A stretch of DNA of 26,238 nucleotides from UBA4742 sp002403895 (GCA_036823295.1 DAISGD010000047.1:1-26238); one strand, 5' to 3'; shown: positions 7,088 to 14,972, numbered from the stretch's first letter. The notes: generated by a model not told the origin, from the sequence alone. Made by a program: numbers and translations.

Positions 7088-8062
7088 ATGAAACCCTTGA
7101 TGTGGCTGGTAGCCGTGGCGTTCGTGGTCGGGATGGCCGGCTGCGGTGGGTCCCAGTCCTCGGGCAATGGTCCCGGTCTGACGACAACGGAGGAGCCACC
7201 CTCGACGGCCACGCCCGCTGAGACCGGTTCACGGTGCGGGTCCGAGGCCGCCGCGCCCGCCACGTACGGGCACATCGTGGTGGTGATGGAGGAGAACCGC
7301 ACCTGGTCCGGGGTCGGCGGGGTCGGGTTCGCTGACCCGGCCATGCCCTACCTCCACTCCCTCGCGGATCAGTGCACGACGTTCTCGGACTGGAACGAGA
7401 CCAATCCCAGTCAGAACAGCCTCACCCAGTACATCGGGCTGACCAGCGGCGTGAACAACTCGCACACCGTCGACGACTGCGCGCCGAGCACCACATGCCG
7501 CTCCACGGACGACAACATCTTCCGGCAGGTGAGGGTCGCCGGTGGCACGGCGCGCACCTTCGTCGAGGGCGCGACGAGCGGATGCTCTGCAGCCGACAAC
7601 GCCGCCAAACACGTTCCGGCGATGTACTTCTTTGGCAGCTACACGGACCCAGCCGGCGTCACCCACAACGACCATGACTTCTGCGACGCCGAAGTCCGCC
7701 CCCTCACCGAACTCGCGGTGGACAATCTGCCCACCTTCGCGGTGATCACACCGAACCTCTGCAACGACGGCCACGACTGCGGCAACGACAAGGTCGACTC
7801 GTTCGCAAAGGCCTGGGTGTCCAAGATCCTCGAGAGCTCCAGCTACGCCTCCGGCGACACCGCAGTCATGGTGCTCTACGACGAAGACCATCCCGTCCCG
7901 AACCTCATCATCGCGCCCACCGCCAAGCCCGGCGTGAACACCACACCCGGTGCCGGACATGCCGCAATGCTCAAGACCTGGGAGCAGATGCTCGGGCTCC
8001 CGCCGATACAACAGGAGCCGCTCAGCCAAGCCGTCAGCCTCCGGGCTCCGGCCCACATCTGA
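7088..8062 (+). CDS. Phosphoesterase-family lipoprotein (phospholipase C / acid phosphatase type)
   Basis: A 324-residue exported protein. MKPLMWLVAVAFVVGMAGC is a lipoprotein signal with the predicted lipidated Cys19, followed by a Ser/Gly/Thr-rich tether. The body belongs to the phosphoesterase family that includes phospholipases C and acid phosphatases: HIVVVMEENRTW is the N-terminal metal-binding and nucleophile region, NSLTQYIGLTSG follows, and VMVLYDEDHPVPNLIIAPT and PGAGHAAMLKTWEQMLGLP match the later metal-site and His regions. Substrate is uncertain. Ten Cys residues in the mature part suggest disulfides. The start at 7088 is chosen because the signal peptide begins there; an upstream in-frame ATG would add 40 unlikely residues. 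Confidence 0.87.
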   Translation: MKPLMWLVAVAFVVGMAGCGGSQSSGNGPGLTTTEEPPSTATPAETGSRCGSEAAAPATYGHIVVVMEENRTWSGVGGVGFADPAMPYLHSLADQCTTFSDWNETNPSQNSLTQYIGLTSGVNNSHTVDDCAPSTTCRSTDDNIFRQVRVAGGTARTFVEGATSGCSAADNAAKHVPAMYFFGSYTDPAGVTHNDHDFCDAEVRPLTELAVDNLPTFAVITPNLCNDGHDCGNDKVDSFAKAWVSKILESSSYASGDTAVMVLYDEDHPVPNLIIAPTAKPGVNTTPGAGHAAMLKTWEQMLGLPPIQQEPLSQAVSLRAPAHI

Positions 8063-8088
8063 TTCTGGCGGTTGCGTCGAAGTCTCGG

Positions 8089-8499
8089 TCAGCGAATGCC
8101 GGTGTCGCAGCTGATATCAGCGATCGTCGTGTGGGCCTCGGTCACGGCCACGATGCGGTCAGCGCAGCGGGGAAGCTCGTTCGGGGTGGTCGCGACGACG
8201 GTGTAGGTCCCGCCGGCCAATTCCAGACGATACGTGCCATCAGCGCGGGAACGACTCGAGGCAACGACCCGACCGGCGGCGCGTGCTTGCACCTCAGCAA
8301 CCACCGGCCTCTCTGGACAGGGATCGCCGCCTCGCTCGACCGGACAAGTCGGGCCCGCCGTCACCCGACCCGTGACGACACCCATCGCTGAACCGCTCGG
8401 CGTCGAGGGCCCGGTGCGAGTGCCGCATGCCGCCGGCAACACCGAACCGACAGCGATCAGCAAAACACAGGCAGCGCTGCGACACGCAGTGGTTGACAT
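8089..8499 (-). CDS. Small exported protein with a carboxypeptidase-regulatory-like beta domain
   Basis: A 136-residue protein. The first 25 residues have a basic start and a hydrophobic core (VLLIAVGSVLPAAC), a signal peptide probably ending in a lipidated Cys25, although Pro at -3 is unusual for a lipobox. The mature part shows GVVTGRVTAGPTCPVE, later RADGTYRLELAGGTYTVVAT, which is the pattern of an Ig-like carboxypeptidase-regulatory/CnaB-type beta-sandwich, often a binding or spacer module. Four Cys in the domain may form disulfides. The start is the ATG that opens the signal; the ribosome-binding site is weak. It converges with the phosphoesterase lipoprotein, 26 bases apart. Confidence 0.75.
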   Translation of the reverse strand: MSTTACRSAACVLLIAVGSVLPAACGTRTGPSTPSGSAMGVVTGRVTAGPTCPVERGGDPCPERPVVAEVQARAAGRVVASSRSRADGTYRLELAGGTYTVVATTPNELPRCADRIVAVTEAHTTIADISCDTGIR

Positions 8500-8572
8500 C
8501 GTTCTATTCCGACGATCCAAGCGGCCCGACGGTTCCTGGCCGAAAGCAGAAATCAAGGGCCTTCTCGACCGC

Positions 8573-8965
8573 TCAGCGCCGGAACGTCCACCACAGCGAG
8601 ACGCCCACGCTGATCAACGCGCCCATCACCGAGACCACGATCACCCGCACGGCGACACCGCCGCCCGGGTCCTCGGGCAGGCGGTCGCGCACCCGCTCCA
8701 GCCAACGCCGGGCGAACGGCACGTCCCGAGACATCAGCACCAAGCCGCCGGCGATCACCGCCAGGCCCGGTCCCGGCAGCGGGATCAGCGCCAGCCCCAC
8801 CCCCAACACGACGAGGCCCAGACTCACCCGGCCGACGCGGAGGATCAGGTGACGCTCGGCCTCCTCGATCGTCTCACCCGCCGATCCCGTCGCCTGCTCG
8901 GCCTCGATCGCGGCCTGGTAAAGCTCAGCCAGCTGCTCACCCAGCGGCTCGTGTTCCTCGGTCAC
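8573..8965 (-). CDS. PGPGW-type small membrane protein
   Basis: A 130-residue protein with an acidic helical N-terminus (about residues 1-45), a hydrophobic hairpin containing IPLPGPGLAVIAGGLVLMSRD, then a short polar segment and a final membrane helix (VIVVSVMGALISVGVSLWW) ending in basic residues. The PLPGPG turn between two hydrophobic stretches is the signature of the PGPGW transmembrane family, of unknown function. The GTG start shares bases with the stop of the P-type ATPase gene (GTGA), so the two are translationally coupled. This suggests, without proving, that the protein acts with the transporter. Confidence 0.82.
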   Translation of the reverse strand: MTEEHEPLGEQLAELYQAAIEAEQATGSAGETIEEAERHLILRVGRVSLGLVVLGVGLALIPLPGPGLAVIAGGLVLMSRDVPFARRWLERVRDRLPEDPGGGVAVRVIVVSVMGALISVGVSLWWTFRR

Positions 8966-11703
8966 GACCGCACCCGATCGATCAGGCGAGCGCCGAGCTT
9001 GCGTAGCTCCTCCAGCCACAGGACCGTCGATGCCACCGCCAGACAGATCCCCATCTGAGCCACGGTCAGGTCTTCGGTTCCGAACAGCCGCTGCAAGGGG
9101 CTCCAGGCCACCGCAAGCTGCTGCAGGCCGACGACCGAGGCCACGGCCAACAGCAGCTTGCGGTTGGCCCAGAGCTGGCGGCTGAACACCGATTCGCGTT
9201 CGGTGCGGGCGTTGAACACGTTGAACATCTGGAACAGCACGAACGTGGTGAACGTCATGGTCAGGGCGATGTCCTCACCCCAACGGTCCCGAGCGGTGAC
9301 GAGCAGGCCCAAGGTGCCCACCATCATCACGACGGCGAAGAACAGCAGACGACCGACCCGCCGGGCGCCGAGGATGGCGGCGTCGGAGCTACGGGGCGGC
9401 TTGTGCATCGCTCGCCCATCCGGTGGATCCACGCCCAGGGTCATGGCGGGGGGACCATCGGCGATGAGGTTCACCCACAGCACCTGGATGGGCGAGAACG
9501 GGACCGGGAGGCCGGCCAGGCTGGCACCGAGGATGGTACCGATCGCGCCCAGGTTGGTCGACAGTTGGAAGCGCACGAACTTGATGATGTTGGCGTAGAT
9601 GGTCCGGCCCCGCTCCACCGCCTGGACGATGGTGGCGAAGTTGTCATCGGCCAGCACCATGTCCGCCGCCTCCTTGGTCACCGCCGTGCCGGTGATCCCC
9701 ATCGCCACCCCGATGTCGGCGGTACGCAGGGCGGCGGCGTCGTTGACCCCATCCCCGGTCATGGCGGCGACATGTCCGTTGGCTTGCAACGCCCGGACCA
9801 CCCGGACCTTGTGCTCCGGTGAGACACGGGCACAGACCCCAATGTCGTTGATACGCGCCGCCAGCTCGTCGTCGTCCACGGCGTCGAGCTGCTCGCCGCT
9901 GACCACATCGCCGTCGATGCCCAGTGACGATGCGATGGCCGCCGCGGTGGTGGCGTGATCGCCGGTGATCATCTTCACCTCGACGCCGGCGCCGTGGCAG
10001 CGGGTGATGGCATCACGAGCCTCGTCTCGGGCGGGATCCATGATGCCGACCAGGGCCTCGAGGGTGAGGTCGTGGAGCCAGCGCTCAGGGTGATCGACTG
10101 TGCCGTCACCGGCGAACGACACCGACTCAGCCGACAGCCGGCGTGACGCCAGGGCCAGAACCCGGAGTCCCGCCGAGGCCAATCGGTCGCTCTCGGCCAA
10201 CTGCCTGGCCCGGGCCGTGTCGTCCAGCGGCACGCTCCCGCCATCCGCCGACGCCATCGACCCACACCGATCGATCAACCGGTCAGGCGCCCCCTTGACC
10301 AGGCAGACGACCTCGTCCCCCGCTCGGTGGAACGTCGCCATGTACTTGGACGCTGAGTCGAACGGGACCTCCCCGATACGGGGCCGACTGCGGCGGATGG
10401 CGTCGACGTCGACACCGCCCTTGGCCGCCAGCACCACCAGCGCACCTTCGGTCGGGTCACCCACCAACTCGCCGTCGCGCACGGCGGCGTCGCTACACAG
10501 GGCGGCCGCCTCCGAGGCCAGCCCCAAGGGCGGCGACGACGTTCCGCCAGGCCCGTGCAAGGCGCCTTCTGTCCCGTACCCGATGCCTTCCACCACGATC
10601 CGCTGCCCGCCACGGATGATCTCTCGGGCAGTCATCTGGTTGAGGGTCAGCGTGCCCGTTTTGTCCGAGCAGATCACCGTCGTTGAACCCAAGGTCTCGA
10701 CCGAGTGGAGCCGGCGGACGATGGCGTGATGCTTGGCCATCTGACTCACCCCGACCGACAGGGTCACCGTCACAACTGCGGGCAGGCCCTCGGGTATAGC
10801 GGCCACGGCCAGAGCTACCGCCCCCAGGGCGGCGTCGCCGACCCCAGCCCCTTGGCTGACCTCGAGGGCGAACACGAGGGCAACAGCCCCGCCGGCGATC
10901 ATGGCCAACCGGGTCGTCAACTGGTTGAGCTGTCGCTCGAGTGGTGTGGGCCCGGGGTCAGCTTCGGCCAGGAGCTCGGCCACCTTGCCCATCTCGGTGG
11001 CCATACCTGTCCCGGTCACCAACAGCTCGGCCCGGCCTTTGGTCACGGTGGTGTTGAGGTAGGCCAGGTTCGCTCGATCACCGATCGACAGATCGAGGCC
11101 GGGCTCGTGCGGAATGGGATCGGTCCACTTGTCGACCGGAGCCGACTCACCGGTGAGAGCGGACTCGTCGATGGACAGCCCGGCCGCGACGAGCAGCCGA
11201 CCATCGGCCGGCACTCGGTCGCCGGGCTCGAGCAACACGATGTCGCCGGGAACCAGGTCGTCGGTAGCGACCTCGGTCAGCTGACCGTCCCGGCGGACCC
11301 GGACCACCGCGACCAGCATCTCCTTGAGGGTGGCCAGCGCGGTCTCGGCCTTGGCCTCCTGGAGGTAGCCGAGAGAGGCGTTGATGACCAGCACCACGGC
11401 GATGACCACCGAGTCCTTCAGATCGCCCACCGCGCCCGCAATCACCGCGGCAACCACCAGGATCAACACGATGCCGCTACGGAACTGATCGACGAACTTC
11501 TTCCACCGGGGGCGCACCGGCGGCTCGGCCAAGCGGTTCGGTCCGTAGCGTTGGCGCCGCTCCGTACCTTCGGTTTCGTGCAATCCGACGGCAGGGTCAA
11601 CGCCCAGCCACGCCGCCGCCTCGGTACTGGTGAGCGACGTCCACACGGGAGGATGGACCGCTCCGGGCGGGGGATTCGGAATGATGGTGGTGGGAGGGGT
11701 CAT
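8962..11703 (-). CDS. P-type cation ATPase, Ca2+-transporting type
   Basis: A 913-residue P2-type pump. In order: N-terminal cation-ATPase domain (about 24-90), first membrane hairpin (76-112), actuator domain with TGES at 184-187, the AAIPEGLP ion-site helix at 301-308, the phosphorylation motif DKTGTLT with Asp347, a nucleotide-binding domain containing KGAPD, TGDGVND, and the C-terminal membrane helices with the NLIADGPPAMTLG ion-site motif, close to the NLxxDGxPA of calcium pumps. The PEGLP and N..D residues point to Ca2+ (or Na+/K+) rather than heavy metals. GGAG lies about five bases before the ATG. The PGPGW gene is coupled to its 3' end. A dyad 158 bases upstream may control it. Confidence 0.95.
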   Translation of the reverse strand: MTPPTTIIPNPPPGAVHPPVWTSLTSTEAAAWLGVDPAVGLHETEGTERRQRYGPNRLAEPPVRPRWKKFVDQFRSGIVLILVVAAVIAGAVGDLKDSVVIAVVLVINASLGYLQEAKAETALATLKEMLVAVVRVRRDGQLTEVATDDLVPGDIVLLEPGDRVPADGRLLVAAGLSIDESALTGESAPVDKWTDPIPHEPGLDLSIGDRANLAYLNTTVTKGRAELLVTGTGMATEMGKVAELLAEADPGPTPLERQLNQLTTRLAMIAGGAVALVFALEVSQGAGVGDAALGAVALAVAAIPEGLPAVVTVTLSVGVSQMAKHHAIVRRLHSVETLGSTTVICSDKTGTLTLNQMTAREIIRGGQRIVVEGIGYGTEGALHGPGGTSSPPLGLASEAAALCSDAAVRDGELVGDPTEGALVVLAAKGGVDVDAIRRSRPRIGEVPFDSASKYMATFHRAGDEVVCLVKGAPDRLIDRCGSMASADGGSVPLDDTARARQLAESDRLASAGLRVLALASRRLSAESVSFAGDGTVDHPERWLHDLTLEALVGIMDPARDEARDAITRCHGAGVEVKMITGDHATTAAAIASSLGIDGDVVSGEQLDAVDDDELAARINDIGVCARVSPEHKVRVVRALQANGHVAAMTGDGVNDAAALRTADIGVAMGITGTAVTKEAADMVLADDNFATIVQAVERGRTIYANIIKFVRFQLSTNLGAIGTILGASLAGLPVPFSPIQVLWVNLIADGPPAMTLGVDPPDGRAMHKPPRSSDAAILGARRVGRLLFFAVVMMVGTLGLLVTARDRWGEDIALTMTFTTFVLFQMFNVFNARTERESVFSRQLWANRKLLLAVASVVGLQQLAVAWSPLQRLFGTEDLTVAQMGICLAVASTVLWLEELRKLGARLIDRVRS

Positions 11704-11860
11704 GGTGGCTCCGGTTCGGCGTGCGCCTCAGGACGAGTACCAGCGTCGTGACGCCGGCGATCGTCGACCGGAGGTCTCCCCCGCTCGGCCGGCTCAGCCG
11801 GACGAACCGATGGCACCGGGTCGCGTGAGCAACCGTGATGACGACACCATCGTGATGGGG

Positions 11861-11883
11861 TACTCCCCTCTCATCGGGGAGTA
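11861..11883. promoter_or_regulatory. Perfect 8-bp dyad upstream of the P-type ATPase
   Basis: TACTCCCC and GGGGAGTA form a perfect inverted repeat separated by seven bases. It lies 158 bases upstream of the ATPase start (read leftwards) and immediately beside the broken OB-fold fragment. The size resembles operators of MerR- or ArsR-like metal sensors, but no sensor is encoded in the window and no clear -10/-35 pair overlaps it. It could equally be a hairpin or the scar of a rearrangement. The rest of 11704-11886 shows nothing I can support. Confidence 0.4.
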
Positions 11884-11886
11884 TAG

Positions 11887-12036
11887 GAGCGGTGGGGGCG
11901 GGCGGCGCGGTGTGTGTTCACCGGGCGCAAGAACCTGCCCGGCCTGAAGCTCGGGGGGAGCATCGCCGTCGAGGGAGTCGGCCGGCTCGAGCGCAACCGA
12001 CTGACGCTGCTCAACCCCGCCTACACGTTGTCCTGA
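11887..12036 (+). pseudogene. 3' fragment of an OB-fold nucleic-acid-binding gene
   Basis: After a TAG at 11884-11886 this frame is open to TGA 12034-12036. From GTG 11914 it encodes 40 residues including GRKNLPGLKLGGSIAVEGVG and a final NRLTLLNPAYTLS. The pattern (strand, Gly-Arg-Arg/Lys, PG-hydrophobic-x-Gly, hydrophobic-VEG-hydrophobic-G, then LxxLNPAY at the extreme C-terminus) is that of the small actinobacterial OB-fold proteins whose genes lie downstream of trkA pairs, as mycobacterial Rv2694c does. The N-terminal half of the barrel is absent in all frames upstream, so I call a truncated relic. It converges with trkA, nine bases apart, as expected from that synteny. Confidence 0.6.
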
Positions 12037-12045
12037 ACTCCGGAG

Positions 12046-12714
12046 CTAGCCGACGAGGATGGTGCGGACGTCGTCCTCGCTCTCGTTGCTGACCAGCACG
12101 AGCACCTCGTCACCGCTGTAGAGCACGGTGTCTCCCCGGGGTACCACCACCCGGTCCTGACGGAGGATGGCCACGACGGTCGAGTCGCGGGGGAGGCCCA
12201 GCTCCTGGACCTCTTTGCCACCGGCCGGCGAACCGTCGGCCAGGGTGACCTCTGACAACCGCACCCGGCCGCCTTCGAAAGCCAGCAACCGCACCAGGCT
12301 GCCCACCGACAGGGCTTCTTCGACGAGCGCAGTCAGCAGGTGAGGCGTGGACACAGACACGTCGGTGCCCCACGTCTCGTTGAACAACCACTCGTTCGAT
12401 GGATTGTTCACCCGGGCCACGACCCGGGGCACGCCGAACTCCTGCTTGGCCAGCAACGAGACGACCAGGTTGTCCTCGTCGTCGCCGGTAACGGCCACGA
12501 CCACGTCGGCCGAGCTCGGCTCGGCCTTCACGAACTCCGATACCTCGCAGGCGTCGGCCTGCAACCACGACACACCCTCGGGGTCGCCCTGGGCCAGCGC
12601 CTGGGCCACCCGGTTGGGGTCGCTCTCGACGATGAGGACCTCATGACCGCCCTTGTGCAACTCGCGGGCGATGTAGGTCCCGACGTTGCCGCCACCCACC
12701 AGGACGACGCGCAT
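12046..12714 (-). CDS. trkA: TrkA potassium-uptake regulatory subunit (second of pair)
   Basis: A 222-residue cytosolic subunit that gates a Trk/Ktr potassium channel in response to bound nucleotide. The N-terminal RCK/TrkA-N Rossmann domain begins MRVVLVGGGNVGTY (GxGxxG at 7-12), with the acidic residue of VLIVESD ending the second strand; VVVAVTGDDEDNLVVSLLAKQEFG is the typical core of this family. A TrkA-C domain fills about residues 140-222. The ATG shares a base with the stop of the preceding trkA (TGATG), so the pair is coupled. An ORF extending further upstream overlaps that gene and is rejected. The channel subunit is not in the window. Confidence 0.93.
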   Translation of the reverse strand: MRVVLVGGGNVGTYIARELHKGGHEVLIVESDPNRVAQALAQGDPEGVSWLQADACEVSEFVKAEPSSADVVVAVTGDDEDNLVVSLLAKQEFGVPRVVARVNNPSNEWLFNETWGTDVSVSTPHLLTALVEEALSVGSLVRLLAFEGGRVRLSEVTLADGSPAGGKEVQELGLPRDSTVVAILRQDRVVVPRGDTVLYSGDEVLVLVSNESEDDVRTILVG

Positions 12715-13382
12715 CAGTGGCCCCCTTTCACCGGGCCGGCGGCCAGGTAGCTGTCGAACTCGTCGATGGCCCCGCCGCTCAGGATCACCCAAGCGACGTC
12801 GCCCTCTTGGGCCAGCAGGTTGTCGGCCGGAAGGGAACCCTTGCCCAGCCGAGAAACGCCGGCCAGCCGCGACCGACCGGGGATCTCGAGCTCGGAGATG
12901 GGATGACCGGCCCACGAGTCGGGGACCACCCGCTCGACCAGGCACACCCGGGCCGACGGGTCGATCCACTCGACGCTGGATGCGTCGGGCAGGATGCGGC
13001 GCAAGACCCGGTCGATGGTCCACTGCACCGTGGCCACCGTAGGGATTCCGAGCCGCTCATAGATGGCGGCACGACGCTGGTCGTAGATCCGGGCCACGAC
13101 CCGCTCGATCTGGAAGGCCTCGCGGGCGACCCGGGCGACCACGATGTTGGAGTTGTCGCCATTGGTCACCGAGGCGAGCGCACCGGCCCGCTCGATGCCG
13201 GCCTCGAGCAACCGATCGCGGTCGAAGCCAACCCCGACGATGCTGGCTCCGGAGAAGCCGGACGGCAGGCGCCGGAACGCCTCGGCACGGCGGTCGATCA
13301 CGGCGACCGAATGACCTTGGGACTCGAGGCTGGCGGCCAGACCGGAGCCCACCCGGCCACACCCGACGACGATGACGTGCAC
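12714..13382 (-). CDS. trkA: TrkA potassium-uptake regulatory subunit (first of pair)
   Basis: Also 222 residues, with the same two-domain build: VHVIVVGCGRVGSGLAASLE gives GxGxxG at 7-12 and VAVIDRR the acidic nucleotide contact, VTNGDNSNIVVARVAREAF forms the core, and a TrkA-C domain follows after about residue 135. The start is GTG, strongly supported by GGAGGGAGGAG just upstream. Its stop overlaps the start of the second trkA. Two separate similar-sized TrkA proteins in tandem are the mycobacterial CeoB/CeoC arrangement, in which they probably act together on one TrkH-type channel; that channel must be encoded elsewhere. Confidence 0.93.
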   Translation of the reverse strand: MHVIVVGCGRVGSGLAASLESQGHSVAVIDRRAEAFRRLPSGFSGASIVGVGFDRDRLLEAGIERAGALASVTNGDNSNIVVARVAREAFQIERVVARIYDQRRAAIYERLGIPTVATVQWTIDRVLRRILPDASSVEWIDPSARVCLVERVVPDSWAGHPISELEIPGRSRLAGVSRLGKGSLPADNLLAQEGDVAWVILSGGAIDEFDSYLAAGPVKGGH

Positions 13383-13610
13383 CTGCTGCTCCTCCCTCCG
13401 GCCCTTGCGGGCACGAGGGCGCATCCTAAGCCTCCGCTGCCGACGACCGAAATCCCCGGCTCGGTCAGACCCCTTCTCTTTCGACCAGTTGTCCACCGGC
13501 AATTCATCCGCCGTGGCGCCGGTTACCGGCTCACAGCGCACCGCGCCTAGATTCATCCGATCCGGCCCGAATCCAAGCTGGATCGAGATGACGTCGCCGG
13601 AGTGGCACCG
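13383..13610. promoter_or_regulatory. Divergent intergenic region with a relic promoter
   Basis: The region between the first trkA (leftwards) and the permease stub (rightwards). TAGATT at 13548-13553 fits a -10 box for the rightward gene, and GGAG at 13599-13602 is correctly spaced (8 bases) before its ATG at 13611. The trkA ribosome-binding site lies at 13384-13396. No clear leftward promoter can be picked out. Confidence 0.3.
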
Positions 13611-13694
13611 ATGTACTCAGGTTTGAAGCGGCTCTTGGTCGGGGCACCGATCGCGAGCACCGAGGAACAACACGGAAGCGCTTTACTAGGCCGT
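13611..13694 (+). pseudogene. N-terminal stub of an APC-family amino-acid permease gene
   Basis: A well-formed start (GGAG, 8-base spacing, ATG) opens MYSGLKRLLVGAPIASTEEQ, followed by HGSALLGR. LKRLLVG-x-P-(L/I)-A-(S/T)-x-E-(E/D)-x-H is how the cytoplasmic N-terminus of actinobacterial APC permeases encoded divergently from trkA pairs begins (the mycobacterial neighbour is Rv2690c). After about 28 residues the match stops and the frame turns into Arg/Pro-rich sequence on the opposite strand of the diiron gene, whose stop codon is at 13696. No membrane helices follow. I infer a permease gene cut off by a rearrangement at about 13690. Confidence 0.5.
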
Positions 13695-13695
13695 A

Positions 13696-14817
13696 CTACG
13701 CGATCTCCTCGCCGAGGGCGAAGGCGGCGTATTCCTCTTCGGTGTCGGCCCAGTCCTCGAACTGGATCACGCCGATCTCGGTGAAACGGTCCCGCAGCCA
13801 ACCGCCACTGGCGTCGAGAAGACCCAGCTTCTTGCAGTTGGGCACGATCTTGGCGAACAGCATCTGCTGAAACGGGTCCTCCAGGCGGTCACCGCGCATG
13901 CGCTTGATGATCTCCTTGGGGTCGGCGCCCATGCGCTCCCACACTTCGACGGCCAGCAACCGGTCACGCATGCGCACCGCTGCCTCGAAGGCGAACTCCT
14001 GGCGCTCGCGCAACTCCACGTCGGTGAGCTCGGCGTAGTACTCCTTGAGCGACAGCACGCCGAAGGCGACGTGGCGGGCCTCGTCACTCATGACGTAGCG
14101 CAGCAGTTGCTTCAGCAGCGGGTCGGGGGTCATGGAGTGCATGAACCCGAAGGCGGCCAGGGCCAGGCCCTCGACCATGATCTGCATGCCGAGATAGGTC
14201 ATGTCCCAGCGGCTGTCGGCGAGAATGTCTTCCAGCAGCAGGCCCAGGTGGCTGTTCAGCGGGTAGTGCCCGGTGAGCTTGGTGTCGAGGTACTTGGCGA
14301 ACACCTCGACGTGGCGCGCCTCGTCCATGACCTGGGTGGCGGCGTAGTACTTGGCGTCGATCCACGGCACGGTCTCGACGATCTTGGCGGTGCACAGCAG
14401 CGCACCCTGCTCACCGTGCATGAACTGGCTGAGGCTCCAGTTCTGCTGCTCGATCCCCCACTGGATCCATTCCTTGGACGACCATTTGGCCAGCGGCGTG
14501 CCCGTGGGGTCGAACTCGATGGCATCCCAGTTCGGCTCGGCACCATTGGCGTAGACGGCGATGGCCTCGGGGTCGACGTCGATCGACCAGTCCAGGTCGG
14601 TCTCACCGTTCCACTGCGAGTTCTTGGCCTTCTCGTAGAGCTTGTTGAGCGCCGGCCGGGCGCCCTTTTCGTAGTCCCAGGTGAAGATGGCGTCGGCGCC
14701 GTCCTTCACCGTGGTCAGCACCTGGTCGACGTACGGATTCTCGATGCTCAAGATGGCGTCGAGGTCGTTGGCGTTGTCCCGGTCGATGAGCTCCTTGTAC
14801 GACGAGTACTCGGGCAT
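13696..14817 (-). CDS. Ferritin-like diiron protein (R2-like), function unknown
   Basis: A 373-residue helical protein with a carboxylate-bridged diiron site: Glu136 (GEQGALL), Glu166 and His169 (MDEARHVEVF), Glu216 (MVEGLALAAF), Glu246 and His249 (SDEARHVAFGV). Two E-x2-H motifs plus two single Glu are the classic ligand set of ribonucleotide-reductase-R2-like and N-oxygenase (AurF-like) proteins. The actual reaction is not known; oxidation of an organic substrate with O2 is likely. There is no signal peptide. GGGGGGA lies upstream of the ATG. It is transcribed away from a TetR regulator and a 2-oxoglutarate-type dioxygenase, with shared promoter DNA. Confidence 0.87.
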   Translation of the reverse strand: MPEYSSYKELIDRDNANDLDAILSIENPYVDQVLTTVKDGADAIFTWDYEKGARPALNKLYEKAKNSQWNGETDLDWSIDVDPEAIAVYANGAEPNWDAIEFDPTGTPLAKWSSKEWIQWGIEQQNWSLSQFMHGEQGALLCTAKIVETVPWIDAKYYAATQVMDEARHVEVFAKYLDTKLTGHYPLNSHLGLLLEDILADSRWDMTYLGMQIMVEGLALAAFGFMHSMTPDPLLKQLLRYVMSDEARHVAFGVLSLKEYYAELTDVELRERQEFAFEAAVRMRDRLLAVEVWERMGADPKEIIKRMRGDRLEDPFQQMLFAKIVPNCKKLGLLDASGGWLRDRFTEIGVIQFEDWADTEEEYAAFALGEEIA

Positions 14818-14860
14818 GGTGAGGGTCCCCCCATTTGATCAATCGTGTGATCGGTCGCGG

Positions 14861-14913
14861 CTGACGGCCGGTGACATACGAGTGATAATACAAAACGTGT
14901 CGTTTGTCGCAAG
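14861..14913. promoter_or_regulatory. Overlapping divergent promoters with a TetR-type operator
   Basis: Leftward: TATTAT (complement of 14885-14890) with TTGCGA (complement of 14907-14912) 16 bases away makes a good promoter for the diiron gene. Rightward: CTGACG (14861-14866), 17-base spacer and GATAAT (14884-14889) make one for tetR. Between them lies ACAAAACGTGTCGTTTGT (14890-14907), with AAACG/CGTTT arms around TGT, a plausible operator for the divergent TetR protein. Binding there would block both promoters. Confidence 0.55.
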
Positions 14914-14972
14914 ACCGGGGGACCGATGTCACACCGGACGACGCGATCCCTGACCCCCTAAGGTGGACGGCG

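Noticed and set aside
10705..11751. Plus-strand ORF of 348 codons
   Set aside because: Antisense of the P-type ATPase, with Gly/His-rich composition and no motif.
13602..13784. The permease stub read as a complete 60-residue gene
   Set aside because: After about 28 residues the frame is Arg/Pro-rich antisense of the diiron gene, so it is not an intact protein.
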